64,000 nucleotides of DNA from Fibrobacter succinogenes (GTDB lineage: Bacteria > Fibrobacterota > Fibrobacteria > Fibrobacterales > Fibrobacteraceae): NCBI GenBank assembly GCA_902800815.1, contig CADCGB010000001.1, forward strand, positions 1 to 64,000, given 5' to 3'. Numbering within the stretch: the stretch's first letter is position 1; every line of letters starts with the position of its first letter. Below, in pieces: positions 17,553-27,496 of this stretch. The position numbers and the translations under genes are program-made. Under the pieces are notes generated by a model. That model did no database searches and had not been told where the DNA came from. It was given only the letters and a program-made list of their open reading frames with translations.

Positions 17553-19070
17553 ATGACCCTAAAGAAACTGGTCTTAATTACGGCCGGGGCTTTGCTTCTT
17601 TCCGGAACCGCCATGGCAAGAATCATCAACGTGCCTGGCGAATTCCAGAAAATCGGTGACGCTCTCGGTAATGCCGACGCTGGCGATACCATCAAGGTAG
17701 CGCGCGGCACCTACAACGAAAACATCACTCTGGTGATGGGCGTGATCCTGAAAGGCGAAGATCCGCTGACAACTATCATCGATGGCGGCCGCAATGGTCC
17801 GACCGTCATGGGTACTTCGGGCGCAGAAATGTCGCACTTCACTGTGAGGAACGGTCTCGAAGGCATCCTCTGTGAAAACGCTGCCCCCTATATTCACCAC
17901 TGCTACGTGATGGATAACCACGCTACGGGTATCGGTGCGTTCATCTCGCTCCCGCATCTCCGCAACAACGTGGTGTACGGCAACCGCTGGTCCGGCATCC
18001 TCGCTTGGGGTGCTAAGTCTCTCGACGCCTTCATCGAGCACAACGTCGTGCTCCGCAACGGCTATTCGGGCCTTGCACTGAAGGGACCGACCAACGTGGT
18101 CGCCCGTAACAACATCTTCATGGAGAACCACTACTACGGTGTGTTCGCTGACCCGGCTGCCGGTCAGACGAAGGTGGAGTACAACAACATCTACAAGAAC
18201 TACTACCCGTTCAACCACTTCATCAAGGTGAACCGTACCAACGTTTCCCTCGATCCGAAGTTCATGAACCACTCCCTTTCGAAGCCGAACTTCTACTGCC
18301 AGTCCACCTCGCCGATGCTGAAGCGTGGTAAGGGCAAGCTCGATATCGGTCTTACGACTGTCGAGGTTGTGAAGGAAGAAGAACAGGCCGAAGAGACTCG
18401 TAACCCGGATACCGATGCCGATGGCCTCTGCGATCCGTGGGTCTCTGAAGAAGGCGTTTCCGACAAGTACGCGTCTGTCTGCACGGGTATTGACAACTGC
18501 CCCGAAGAAGCCGAAGACTTCGACGGTTACCAGGATGACGATGGCTGCCCGGATGCCGACAACGACCGCGACGGTCTCTGCGACCCGTGGGTCGAAGCCA
18601 AGGGCTTGCTCTCCAACTTTGCTCATGTGTGCCAGGGTGTTGACCGCTGCCCCGAACAGGCCGAAACCCAGAACGGTTACAAGGACGATGACGGATGCCC
18701 GGACGAAGTCCCGCAGCCGCCGAAGAAGGTGTTCGTGCTTGAAGGCGTGAACTTCGAATCCGGCAAGGCGACCATTACTCAGGACTCTCACGTGTCCCTC
18801 ATGAAGGTGGTCGACATTATGGAAACCTTCCAGGAAGCAACGTTTGAAATTGTGGGTCATACGGACAACGTTGGTTCCAAGGAAAAGAACAAGCAGCTCT
18901 CCGCTGACCGCGCTGCTGCAGTGAAGAACTTCCTTGTCGAGAACGGCATTAACGAATCCCGCATTGTTACAAGCGGTAAGGGTGACTCTCAGCCGGTTGC
19001 CTCTAACAAAACCCCCGAAGGGCGTGCGCAGAACCGTCGTATCGAGTTCATCCGCACGGATATCAAGTAA
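17553..19070 (+). CDS. Outer-membrane OmpA-family protein with parallel beta-helix and thrombospondin type 3 repeats
   Basis: 505 residues. Signal peptide (1-22), then a right-handed beta-helix domain (about 23-270; repeated NNVVYGN, HNVVLRN, NNIFMEN rungs), then calcium-binding thrombospondin type 3-like repeats (DTDADGLCDPW, ENCPEEAEDFDGYQDDDGCPD pattern; about 285-385), then an OmpA domain (about 390-500) with GHTDNVGSKEKN and LSADRAAAVKNFL, whose Asp and Arg bind diaminopimelate of peptidoglycan. It should tie the beta-helix to the wall. ATG 17553 is chosen; GGAG lies 12 bases upstream. It is the first gene of the TolQ/ExbD/TonB-like operon. Confidence 0.88.
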   Translation: MTLKKLVLITAGALLLSGTAMARIINVPGEFQKIGDALGNADAGDTIKVARGTYNENITLVMGVILKGEDPLTTIIDGGRNGPTVMGTSGAEMSHFTVRNGLEGILCENAAPYIHHCYVMDNHATGIGAFISLPHLRNNVVYGNRWSGILAWGAKSLDAFIEHNVVLRNGYSGLALKGPTNVVARNNIFMENHYYGVFADPAAGQTKVEYNNIYKNYYPFNHFIKVNRTNVSLDPKFMNHSLSKPNFYCQSTSPMLKRGKGKLDIGLTTVEVVKEEEQAEETRNPDTDADGLCDPWVSEEGVSDKYASVCTGIDNCPEEAEDFDGYQDDDGCPDADNDRDGLCDPWVEAKGLLSNFAHVCQGVDRCPEQAETQNGYKDDDGCPDEVPQPPKKVFVLEGVNFESGKATITQDSHVSLMKVVDIMETFQEATFEIVGHTDNVGSKEKNKQLSADRAAAVKNFLVENGINESRIVTSGKGDSQPVASNKTPEGRAQNRRIEFIRTDIK

Positions 19071-19081
19071 AGGAGTAGGTG

Positions 19082-21307
19082 ATGATGCATACTAGTTTCA
19101 TCAAGACATCGGTCCTCGGACTTACAGTGGCGGCCAGCTCCCTGTTTGCTGACGCAACCTACTCTCCGCACAAGTATCAGCAGAATGACTGGTTCGCAGA
19201 ATTCGGCGGCAACACCGCCATGTACGTGAACCCGGCAAGCATTGCAGAAACGGAGCAGTTGGAATTCAGCGCTGCGTTCTTCAGTTCCATTAGTGGTGAA
19301 GCAAGCCAGGAATACGTGAGCTTGACCTTCCCGATGGACTACAAGCATACGCTCGGCTTCTCGTTCTTCGAGAACGGCGCTTCCATTGACGGTGGCAAGT
19401 CGTACGGCGAATACGCCTTCATGTTCGGCTATGCCTACAACCTCTTCCAGTTGATCTCGCTCGGTGTGGACATCTCGGTGCTCTACATCAACCAGTTCGA
19501 CGACGTGAAGCAGGTGACCTTCGGTTCTGACATCGGTATCAGCTGGAACCCGCTCGCTTCTTCCAAGCTCGGCTACCTCCTCGTTGGTGTCGCCTTGCAG
19601 AACGTGCTGCAGCCGGCAGTCGCTACTAGCGAAGATGCCCCGGCCGTGGTGCTCTTCACGGAAAGCGAAGCCTACAAGATTCCCGCAAACCTGAACTTCT
19701 CCTTGTTCTACCGCGGTCTTAACAGGAGCCTCGAAGCGAAGATCGAAGCCTCCTTCATCGACATTATGCACGATGACAAGGAAGGCGGCGAAGGCTTCAA
19801 CCTCGAGACCAGCTTCACCTTGACCTACTACCTCTCTCCGCACCTTGGCGTGCGTGGCCGTTTCACCAAGGAAGGTTACTTCGTTGCTGGTGCTACGGTG
19901 AACGTGAAGGACGTGAGCATCTTCCGTTACCTCCAGTTGGACCTGGAAATGTCTCATGACGACCTCTACGCCAAGAAGAACCGTGGCTTCATCTGGGCAG
20001 TGAAGATTACTTCGCGCTTCGGTGATACCCGTGAAGAGAAGATCGGTGAGGAACGTTACCGTCGCTTGAAGATTGAACCTGAAAACGACTACCGTGCCGC
20101 TATGCGTCTCTACTTGAACCGTCAGTTCCTCGAAGCTGCCTACGCCTTCGGTAAGGTCCAGACCAAGTACCCCGCATTCCACCTCGTTGACCAGGCTGCG
20201 TTCTACAAGGCAAAGTCTTTCGAAAACCTCCGCATGCACAAGGCTGCCAAGGCCGTGTACGAAGACGCTATCAAGCGTTATCCGCAGAGTGACCAGAAGG
20301 CCAAGTACCACTTCCAGTTGATGAACATCGACTATAAGGAAGGCAAGTACACTGAAGCCATGACCAAGTACCAGAACATTGCTCAGAAGTTCGGTGAAAG
20401 CGACGTGAAGGCTGACGCTGACTACGTTGCCGGCCAGATCAAGTTCGAACAGGGCCTCTACCAGGAATCCGTCGACCTGCTCGCCGCCATCCTTCCGGGT
20501 AACGCAAACTACTTCTACGCCCGTTACACCATGGGTATCGCCTACAGCCGCCTCGGCAAGTTCGAAGAAGCTGAAAACTGCTTCCGCGACATTACCGAGC
20601 AGCAGTACTCCAACCAGTCCGAACAGGACCTTCAGGATGCTGCCCGCGTGAAGCTCGGCCACCTCTACTTCTCTGGCGAAAAGGCTGACATTGCTGCCGC
20701 CGCCCAGATGTATGGCCAGGTGCAGGCCGGTTCTCCGGTGTACGACGAAGCTATGCTCGGCATTGCATGGTCCTTCCTCAAGGTGAACAAGCCGGACGAA
20801 GCCATGAAGCCTGCAAAGTGGATTATTTCTAACCTTCCGGAATCCTTCCTCGTGTCTGAAGCTTACCTCGTTCAGGGTTACTGCTACTTCATGAAGAAGG
20901 ACTACCAGAACGCTGCCAAGTCTCTCGAACAGGCTGAAAAGAAGACCGAGAAGCCGGCTGTGACCGTGGCTGCCCGTGATAGCGCCCGCCAGGCATACGA
21001 TGCTATGCAGGACGAGTTCGACTCCGTGCAGGTCCAGGCACTTGATCTTGCCCGCCAGCTCCCCACTCCGCGTGTGGAAAGCAAGCGCGAGGCTCTGCGT
21101 CCGACCTTCGACAAGGCCAACCAGGCAATCGAAGACTACGCCGCATTCACTCAGAAAGCCATCCAGAGCGACCGCTTCGAATCTAACCGTAAGCGCATCC
21201 TCGAAGACGCGGGCTTCACCCTCGCTACTGTGAAGACCAAGATGGGCCAGGGCGCACCTTCTTCGGAAGCCGCTCAGGAACTCGAAGATTTGGAGGACCT
21301 GGAGTAA
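19082..21307 (+). CDS. Outer-membrane barrel protein fused to tetratricopeptide repeats
   Basis: 741 residues. After the signal peptide, residues to about 320 look like a PorV/FadL-like beta-barrel (NPASIAE motif near the N-terminus, alternating strands). Residues about 330-640 are TPR helices (AAYAFGKVQTKYPAFHL, AKAVYEDAIKRYPQSDQK and others), followed by an Ala/Gln/Glu-rich coiled tail. AGGAG lies 6 bases before ATG 19082. It would place a protein-binding TPR arm next to an outer-membrane pore. It is 11 bases after the OmpA gene and belongs to the same operon. Confidence 0.8.
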   Translation: MMHTSFIKTSVLGLTVAASSLFADATYSPHKYQQNDWFAEFGGNTAMYVNPASIAETEQLEFSAAFFSSISGEASQEYVSLTFPMDYKHTLGFSFFENGASIDGGKSYGEYAFMFGYAYNLFQLISLGVDISVLYINQFDDVKQVTFGSDIGISWNPLASSKLGYLLVGVALQNVLQPAVATSEDAPAVVLFTESEAYKIPANLNFSLFYRGLNRSLEAKIEASFIDIMHDDKEGGEGFNLETSFTLTYYLSPHLGVRGRFTKEGYFVAGATVNVKDVSIFRYLQLDLEMSHDDLYAKKNRGFIWAVKITSRFGDTREEKIGEERYRRLKIEPENDYRAAMRLYLNRQFLEAAYAFGKVQTKYPAFHLVDQAAFYKAKSFENLRMHKAAKAVYEDAIKRYPQSDQKAKYHFQLMNIDYKEGKYTEAMTKYQNIAQKFGESDVKADADYVAGQIKFEQGLYQESVDLLAAILPGNANYFYARYTMGIAYSRLGKFEEAENCFRDITEQQYSNQSEQDLQDAARVKLGHLYFSGEKADIAAAAQMYGQVQAGSPVYDEAMLGIAWSFLKVNKPDEAMKPAKWIISNLPESFLVSEAYLVQGYCYFMKKDYQNAAKSLEQAEKKTEKPAVTVAARDSARQAYDAMQDEFDSVQVQALDLARQLPTPRVESKREALRPTFDKANQAIEDYAAFTQKAIQSDRFESNRKRILEDAGFTLATVKTKMGQGAPSSEAAQELEDLEDLE

Positions 21308-21353
21308 TCCGGGGCCTCCCCTTTTTTATGATTATATAGGTGGATAGAGAACG

Positions 21354-24300
21354 ATGAAAAAAATCATTCTTGTCGCAGCGGTAGTTTGCTCCTTTATCGG
21401 AACCTCCTTCGCTGCATCGGATCCTTGTAAGGAAAAGACCAACGAAGCAAAGAAAATGCTTGCCAAGTGCAAGTCCATCGGAAAGGGCAAATCTGGTTAC
21501 GAACAGTGCGCCAGTTCCTATAAGGTGATCAAGAACCAGGCTGAACAGGCTTGCCGTTCCGGCGGCCTCGACGAGCAGGGCATGATCAAGGCCATCGAGC
21601 AGTGGGAAAAGCTCGCCAAGGGTGAAACCTGTAAGGGCAAGAAGTCCGACCGTTGTGCCGGCGCTCTCCAGCAGCTGGGTCACTACCAGTTCATGCTCGA
21701 AGAAAAGCAGTTCCTGGATATCCAGGGCCAGTACGAAGAAGATGTCGCATGGTGTGCCGACCGCGATAACAAGCCGGCCAAGTGTGCGAACATCGGTCAG
21801 TACCCGAAGGCAGACCACCAGAAGTCTCTGGCCTACTTCCTCGAGTACATCGACAAGTACCCGAAGGCTCCGAAGATTCCGGTAGTGCTCTATCAGGCAG
21901 CTGCCGTGCAGGAAGCTAGCGGCGAAGACGAGAAGGCGTTCAAGCTCCGTGACCGCTTGGTCAAGAACTTCCCGAACGACGGTCTCGTTCCGAAGGCCTG
22001 GCTCCGTATCGCTGAATACCACTTCATGAACCGTAAGTTCCGTGACGCTATCGCCGCCTACAAGAAGGTGACAGGCTTCGAGAACCTCACCGGTAAGGAA
22101 GCGGCTCTCGCCATGTACCACTTGGCAGAATCTTACTACAACATTGCTGAATACGAAACTGCTGCTTACAAGTACTACGAATATATCATCGGTGCCGACA
22201 AGGGTAAATACCCCAACGACCTCCGTGCTGAAGCTATGGACTTCATGGCCGCATCCTTCTCTGACCTTGAAGGTGGTGGTGTTGCCGAAGCTGAAGCCTT
22301 CCTCAAGGACAAGAAGGTTCCGTTCAAGGATTCCGTGTACTACCGCATTGGTATGAAGAACAAGGACCACGACCGTAACGAAGAAGCCGTCCAGTCCTTC
22401 AAGCGCTTGATGCAGATCAACCCGGACTACATCGACGCTCCGCTCGCCGATATTGCCATGATCGAAATCTTGCTCGTCCAGCAGAAGTTTGACCAGGCTC
22501 AGGAATACCGCTATGTCGTGGTGAAGCGCTACGACAAGAACTCCTCCTGGCGCAAGAAGAACGCCAAGTATAAGGAATCCGTCGCGAACGCTGACAAGGC
22601 TATCCGTGGCGCTATGCTCGAAATTCCGCACTACCATCACCAGCAGGCTGCCAAGATCACCAAGGAAGGTGATATCGAAGGCGGTAAGCGTCGCTATGCC
22701 GAAGCTATCAAGGCTTACGAGGCATTCCTGACCCGCTACAAGAATGAGCCGACTTGGGATGAATACACCGTGCATATCGACCTCGCTGCTGCTTACCAGG
22801 AAATGGGCCAGCATGCGAACGCCGCCAAGATGTTCAACTGGATCGTCGATACCGATACGACCCGCTATGGTCGTCGTGCCCTCGGTTCCGCTGCCCTCCT
22901 GAAGAAGGAAGAAGCTGCGTACAACGCCGTGCTCATGATGGACCAGGCTCGCGAAGCCGCCTTGAAGACCAAGGCTAATGGCGATACGGTCAAGGCATAC
23001 GACCTCCCCGAAACCAAGGCATACTTTGCCCAGGTGGACAAGTACATGCAGAAGTTTGGCCAGAACAAGGAAGCTGCCGAACTTTCCTACAACGCTGCCC
23101 TCGTCCATTACAATGCCAAGAAGTTTAAGACTGCGGTTACGGTTCTTCGCGAACTTCGCCAGAAGTACCCGAACCACCAGTACATCTTGCTCATCAGCCA
23201 GATGCTTGCTAAGTCCTTGCTTGAATCCAACCAGCTCGATGAGGCTCTCGCCGAATTCGAATGGCTGTTGAAGCAGTACACGCAGGTGAAGGCCACCAAG
23301 AACGACTCGATGGCCAAGGAAACCGAAAAGGCTATTGCATTCGTGCTCTACCAGATGGCAGAAAAGGCTGTTAAGGAAGGTCAGTACCAGAAGGGTGCTG
23401 AAGCCTACTTGGCACTCGTGAAGCGCTACCCGAAGGTCGAGATTGCCGACAAGGCCATCTTCGAAGCGGCTGCCGCTTACGAAAGCGCAAACCAGTACAA
23501 CAAGGCTGCCGAAACGTTCATGATCTTGCCGAAGCAGTACGCAAGCTCTCCGCTCACGGTTAAGGGCGTGCTCCGTGCCGCATCCGCATACAAGAAGGAC
23601 AACAAGCCGCAGATGGCTGCGACCACGTTCCTCTTCATCACGAACAACTTCCCGCAGGATTCCATGGCGTTCCAGGCAATCGGCTTTGCTGCCGCCGTGT
23701 ACGACTCCATCCCGGATAAGAAGAATGCGGCTGTTACCTACGAACTTGCCTACAAGCGCTACCCGAAGAACGAGAAGACCCCGAGCTTCCTGTACAGCGC
23801 CTGCTTGAGCTACGACGAAGCCAAGATGACCGACGAAGCCATCCGCTGCTCCAAGGACCTCGTCCGCGACTATCCGAAGAGCACCTACGCTCTTGACGCT
23901 GCGTTCTCCATCCCGATGGCCTACGCTAACGCCAAGAAGTGGGACCTCGCCGCTTCCGAATACCACAACTTCATCAAGATGTACCAGGAAGACAAGGAAA
24001 AGCTGATTGCCGCCTACATCGGTGCAGCCCGTGCCTACATGGAACTGAAGGAAGAAGACAAGGCTATCGAAGATTACCGCAAGACTCTGGAAGCTTACGA
24101 CAAGTACGGTCTTCAGATCAAGAACGCCGACCCGGGTGTCCCGGCCGAAGCTGCCTTCTACATGGGTGAACACGAGTTCCACAAGATGGATCCGGTTGTC
24201 CTGAAGGGTAAGGAAAAGGACAAGGCCAAGATCATCAAGACCTTGGTGGAAATGCTCCAGAAGGCTATGGGTCACTACTCCAAGTCTGCTGCCTACGCTT

Positions 24301-25199
24301 CTGAAAAGTGGACCTTCCGTGCCACGAACAAGATGGGTATGCTCTTCGTGACCATGGCTGCCAAGATCCGCGAACAGGAAATGAACGCGAAGAAGGAAGA
24401 AGAGAAGTTCGCCGAACGTATTACCATCGTGCAGCAGCTGCCGAGCTACTACGAACAGGCACGTCCGATCTTCCAGAAGAACATCGACCTTGCTCGCGAC
24501 CAGGGCTTCTACAACAAGGACGTGGTCGAGGCTGAAGAAGGTTACATCGAAATGTTCTACCAGGGCTGCGCCGTGTTCGTCGAAGTGGCTGACGCATTCG
24601 CGAACGCACCGCTTCCGGACTCCGCCGCCATTGTTCAGGAATACATCTACGAAGAAATGGTGAAGGCCGACGCTATCGAAGCCGCTCACGAAGACCTCGA
24701 GGCCTATCGTGAAGAACTTCAGAATAAGTCGAACTCCGCCAAGGAACTTGCAGTTCCGCAGTGCGCTACCGGTATCAAGGCTTCTGCCCACTACGGTATC
24801 GACAACCAGTGGACTGCCAAGCTGTTCGAAACCCTGAAGTCTCTCGACGAAGCTAACGAAGCTCTCGCCACCAAGATCGAAAAGTTTGACCCGTCGACCC
24901 TGTTCTCTGACCCGAGCTACTTCAAGACGAAGGCTCGTATCGAACAGATCTCGAAGTCCGAAGTCATGACTCCGGAAGAAAGGATCAATACCTTCCGCGA
25001 AATCATCAAGGATGCAAAGGCTGAAAACGAAAAGTTGAAGGCTGAACTTGCAGAACTTAAGAAGCAGCTGATGGGTGCCCCGGCACCGTCTGCCGAACCG
25101 GAACCGTCCATGGACGATGCCGCTCCTGCAGAAGAAGCTGCCCCTGCTCCTGCACCCGCTAAGAAGAAGGCTGGTAAGAAGAAGGGCAAGAAGAAGTAG
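21354..25199 (+). CDS. Giant periplasmic tetratricopeptide-repeat protein
   Basis: 1281 residues. A signal peptide (MKKIILVAAVVCSFIGTSFAA) precedes a Cys-containing N-terminal segment. Most of the protein consists of TPR-like helix pairs with repeated ALxxYxxFLxxYP, AAxxYxxxxxxYP and similar motifs through about residue 1000. It ends with a coiled coil, a Pro/Ala/Glu region and a Lys-rich tail (AKKKAGKKKGKKK). TPR proteins of this kind scaffold envelope complexes; here it could bridge the outer-membrane proteins and the TolQ/ExbD motor. Codon use is strongly biased to one set (AAG, GAA, GCT, AAC), as expected for high expression. Confidence 0.85.
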   Translation: MKKIILVAAVVCSFIGTSFAASDPCKEKTNEAKKMLAKCKSIGKGKSGYEQCASSYKVIKNQAEQACRSGGLDEQGMIKAIEQWEKLAKGETCKGKKSDRCAGALQQLGHYQFMLEEKQFLDIQGQYEEDVAWCADRDNKPAKCANIGQYPKADHQKSLAYFLEYIDKYPKAPKIPVVLYQAAAVQEASGEDEKAFKLRDRLVKNFPNDGLVPKAWLRIAEYHFMNRKFRDAIAAYKKVTGFENLTGKEAALAMYHLAESYYNIAEYETAAYKYYEYIIGADKGKYPNDLRAEAMDFMAASFSDLEGGGVAEAEAFLKDKKVPFKDSVYYRIGMKNKDHDRNEEAVQSFKRLMQINPDYIDAPLADIAMIEILLVQQKFDQAQEYRYVVVKRYDKNSSWRKKNAKYKESVANADKAIRGAMLEIPHYHHQQAAKITKEGDIEGGKRRYAEAIKAYEAFLTRYKNEPTWDEYTVHIDLAAAYQEMGQHANAAKMFNWIVDTDTTRYGRRALGSAALLKKEEAAYNAVLMMDQAREAALKTKANGDTVKAYDLPETKAYFAQVDKYMQKFGQNKEAAELSYNAALVHYNAKKFKTAVTVLRELRQKYPNHQYILLISQMLAKSLLESNQLDEALAEFEWLLKQYTQVKATKNDSMAKETEKAIAFVLYQMAEKAVKEGQYQKGAEAYLALVKRYPKVEIADKAIFEAAAAYESANQYNKAAETFMILPKQYASSPLTVKGVLRAASAYKKDNKPQMAATTFLFITNNFPQDSMAFQAIGFAAAVYDSIPDKKNAAVTYELAYKRYPKNEKTPSFLYSACLSYDEAKMTDEAIRCSKDLVRDYPKSTYALDAAFSIPMAYANAKKWDLAASEYHNFIKMYQEDKEKLIAAYIGAARAYMELKEEDKAIEDYRKTLEAYDKYGLQIKNADPGVPAEAAFYMGEHEFHKMDPVVLKGKEKDKAKIIKTLVEMLQKAMGHYSKSAAYASEKWTFRATNKMGMLFVTMAAKIREQEMNAKKEEEKFAERITIVQQLPSYYEQARPIFQKNIDLARDQGFYNKDVVEAEEGYIEMFYQGCAVFVEVADAFANAPLPDSAAIVQEYIYEEMVKADAIEAAHEDLEAYREELQNKSNSAKELAVPQCATGIKASAHYGIDNQWTAKLFETLKSLDEANEALATKIEKFDPSTLFSDPSYFKTKARIEQISKSEVMTPEERINTFREIIKDAKAENEKLKAELAELKKQLMGAPAPSAEPEPSMDDAAPAEEAAPAPAPAKKKAGKKKGKKK

Positions 25200-25212
25200 C
25201 GGTAAAAACTAT

Positions 25213-25250
25213 TTTACGGGGGCCTTGTTCATAGGTTCCCCGTATTTTTA
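25213..25250 (+). terminator. Weak hairpin in the TPR-tolQ gap
   Basis: ACGGGG/CCCCGT (25216-25221 with 25238-25243) is followed by ATTTTTA. It is probably an attenuator that lowers readthrough from the TPR gene into tolQ, since genes on both sides have linked functions. Confidence 0.5.
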
Positions 25251-25386
25251 GGGCTTTAGGCGGGTTTCCTATGGGGTAAATAAAGTTTTACTCCGTAAAC
25301 CCTCCAAAAACGCCCAAAAAAAAATAAATATGAACAAAGATTTCAAAAACAAACACAAAAACAACACTCGAAAGGAGTAATCTAAA

Positions 25387-26007
25387 ATGTCTAAAATGCT
25401 TCAATCCTTCAGCCCTGAATCCGATGGTTGGCAGTTCATGTGGATCATCCTGGCCGTGTTCATCATCGGTCTCGGCATCTCCATCGAACGCATCATCTAC
25501 ATCCTGGTGAAGAGCTCCAAGGGCCGTGCCAAGTTCCTCGCTGACTTCGGTAAGCTCATCTCTTCTCAGCAGTACGATCAGGCCCTGAGCCTCGCGAACG
25601 CAACCAACCTCCCGGTTGCTCGCGTGATGTCCGCTATCGTTGCCAACCGTGCCGGTGGCCGCGAAGGCATGCAGGCTGCTTGCGATGCAGTGTTCCTGAC
25701 TGAAGCTCCCCGTCTTACTCGTTACATCTCCCTTATTTCCGTGATGGCTTCCATCTCTACGTTGCTCGGACTTATGGGTACGATTTACGGTCTGATCTAC
25801 ACCTTCGACGCCGTGGCTAACAAACCCGCTTCTGAACGTGCTAAGGCTCTTTCCGACGGTATCGCTATCGCTATGGGTACGACGCTTGAAGGACTTCTCT
25901 CCGCAGTGCCTCTCCTGGTCATTGTGGGCTTCCTCAACATGAACTCCGAACGCCTCATCCAGGAAATGGAAGAAAAGGGCCTCAAGATTATCAACTCTCT
26001 CGTCTAA
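25387..26007 (+). CDS. MotA/TolQ/ExbB proton channel family protein
   Basis: 206 residues with three membrane segments (about 17-37, 115-140 and 155-180). The conserved TLLGLMGTIYGLIYTF and AIAMGTTLEGLLSAVPLLV regions are the family's pore helices. With ExbD/TolR it forms a proton-driven motor in the inner membrane. GAAAGGAG precedes the ATG. Three genes for an ExbD-like pair and a TonB-like protein follow directly. Confidence 0.92.
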   Translation: MSKMLQSFSPESDGWQFMWIILAVFIIGLGISIERIIYILVKSSKGRAKFLADFGKLISSQQYDQALSLANATNLPVARVMSAIVANRAGGREGMQAACDAVFLTEAPRLTRYISLISVMASISTLLGLMGTIYGLIYTFDAVANKPASERAKALSDGIAIAMGTTLEGLLSAVPLLVIVGFLNMNSERLIQEMEEKGLKIINSLV

Positions 26008-26048
26008 TTGTCTTTGAGAGTTAAGTCTTTTAACGGAGTTTAAAAAAA

Positions 26049-26942
26049 ATGGCAAAAGAAATCAAGAAACCAGCAAAGCCTGAAGAACCGGACCTGTTGC
26101 CGGCGATGGGCTTGTTCACGATTCTGATTCCTATGCTTCTCTCCATGGCTGCTTTCTCCAAGCTGGCTATCGTCCAGGTGAACCTGCCCGAGCGCAGTAT
26201 GATCTCTGAGAGCGATACACCTCCGGAACCGGACCAGCAGGCATTGAACTTGAGCCTTGCGATCACCAGCGAATATCTCGTGATTGGTGCTCGTGGTGGT
26301 TTCCAGCCGAACGTCTATTTCAAGGAAATGTGGACGTTCCGTTGCAAGTCCGATGCTAAGCTGATTACCCACGCCGTTGAGGATGTCAAGGCCGCAGTTG
26401 AAGCCGGACATGGTCCGAAGTGCAAGGACGGTACCGAGATGGATAAAGAGAAGTATCTCTATGAAATCGAGGCTATCGAACTTTGGGCAATCCAGAAAGA
26501 ATCTGAAGAGGATCCGGGTCGCGTGATCTGGGCGCTCTACACTAACGGGGGTACTCCCGAAGAACCTGTTGCCGACAGTGCATACGTCGACGGCAACAAC
26601 AACTTCCTCGCTCTCCCGGGTGAAGGCGCTATGGGCCTGACTCCGCCGCCGGCTTTGAAGAAGCCCGCTGCAGGTACGGCTCTCGCTACCCTTACTCCGA
26701 ACTCCGCTCGCACGCTCAAACCGGACGTTGCAGCGAAGAACATCATTCATCCGCTTTCCGCTTACGATCTGATCGCAAAGGATTTGATCGCAATCCATAC
26801 GCAGTTCATCGACTTGGAAGACGTCGACAACATCATCATCGTGGCTAACGACGATACGCAGTTCGACAAGATCATCCAGCTCATGGACCGTTCTAAGGAA
26901 GCGGGCTTCAGCAAGATCAACCTTGCAAAGTTGGGAGGTTAA
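26049..26942 (+). CDS. ExbD/TolR-like protein with the membrane aspartate replaced by Gly
   Basis: 297 residues: a short cytoplasmic tail, one membrane helix (about 17-43) and a large periplasmic domain. Aligning its helix with the next gene product gives PAMGLFTILI against SMMDMMTIIL: Thr24 coincides, and the catalytic Asp21 of the partner is Gly21 here. In ExbD/TolR that Asp carries protons. This copy may therefore be a structural partner in a mixed dimer. The periplasmic part is larger than usual and has a Pro/Ala segment. It begins 41 bases after tolQ. Confidence 0.72.
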   Translation: MAKEIKKPAKPEEPDLLPAMGLFTILIPMLLSMAAFSKLAIVQVNLPERSMISESDTPPEPDQQALNLSLAITSEYLVIGARGGFQPNVYFKEMWTFRCKSDAKLITHAVEDVKAAVEAGHGPKCKDGTEMDKEKYLYEIEAIELWAIQKESEEDPGRVIWALYTNGGTPEEPVADSAYVDGNNNFLALPGEGAMGLTPPPALKKPAAGTALATLTPNSARTLKPDVAAKNIIHPLSAYDLIAKDLIAIHTQFIDLEDVDNIIIVANDDTQFDKIIQLMDRSKEAGFSKINLAKLGG

Positions 26943-26944
26943 TC

Positions 26945-27493
26945 ATGGCTAGAAGAACTCGTAAATACGCTGACGACGTCCCGTTTTCGATTACCTCGAT
27001 GATGGACATGATGACCATCATCCTGGTGTTCATGATCAAGAACATGGACGCTGAAGGCCAGCTTTTGACCCAGGCCGAAAACCTGATCCTTCCGGTCTCC
27101 ACTTCCAAGGTCCAGCCGACAGAAGTTTCTCTGACGATCGTGATCGATAAGGAATACGTGGTGGTCGATAATGAGAAAGTCGTGCCGACTCCGGACGTGC
27201 TTGCTCAGGAAGATCTCTGTGTTCAGCCTGTTCTCACCACCCTTTATGGGAAACGTAAGGCCGAAGTGGACCAGCACTTGCGCCAGGGCCTGCCTGCCGA
27301 CGAAGCCGGTAGCGTGGTTGTCCAGATCGACAAGAGCATCCCTTACGACGCCATGTATAAGGTGATGGCTACCTGCGGTATCGCGGGCGTGCCGTCCTGC
27401 ACATCTTCCGAAGGCGAAACCGGCTACGAGAAGATGAGCGGTTATACGAACGTTTCTTTCGCCGTTCTCGAAAAGAACGGAGGGGAGGAATAA
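26945..27493 (+). CDS. ExbD/TolR family biopolymer transport protein
   Basis: 182 residues: basic N-terminus, membrane helix with Asp21 (ITSMMDMMTIILVFMI) and a periplasmic domain with a VVVQIDKSIPYDAMYKVMATC segment, which matches the usual ExbD fold. It is the catalytic partner of the TolQ/ExbB protein and starts 2 bases after the Gly21 paralogue, with GGGAGG overlapping the previous stop. The two ExbD-like proteins are likely made together in equal amounts. Confidence 0.9.
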   Translation: MARRTRKYADDVPFSITSMMDMMTIILVFMIKNMDAEGQLLTQAENLILPVSTSKVQPTEVSLTIVIDKEYVVVDNEKVVPTPDVLAQEDLCVQPVLTTLYGKRKAEVDQHLRQGLPADEAGSVVVQIDKSIPYDAMYKVMATCGIAGVPSCTSSEGETGYEKMSGYTNVSFAVLEKNGGEE

Positions 27494-27496
27494 TCT

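Noticed and set aside
21225..24791. Very long open frame opposite the giant TPR gene on the minus strand
   Set aside because: No ribosome binding site, and its composition mirrors the highly biased codons (AAG, GAA, GCT) of the TPR gene. A shadow of codon use.
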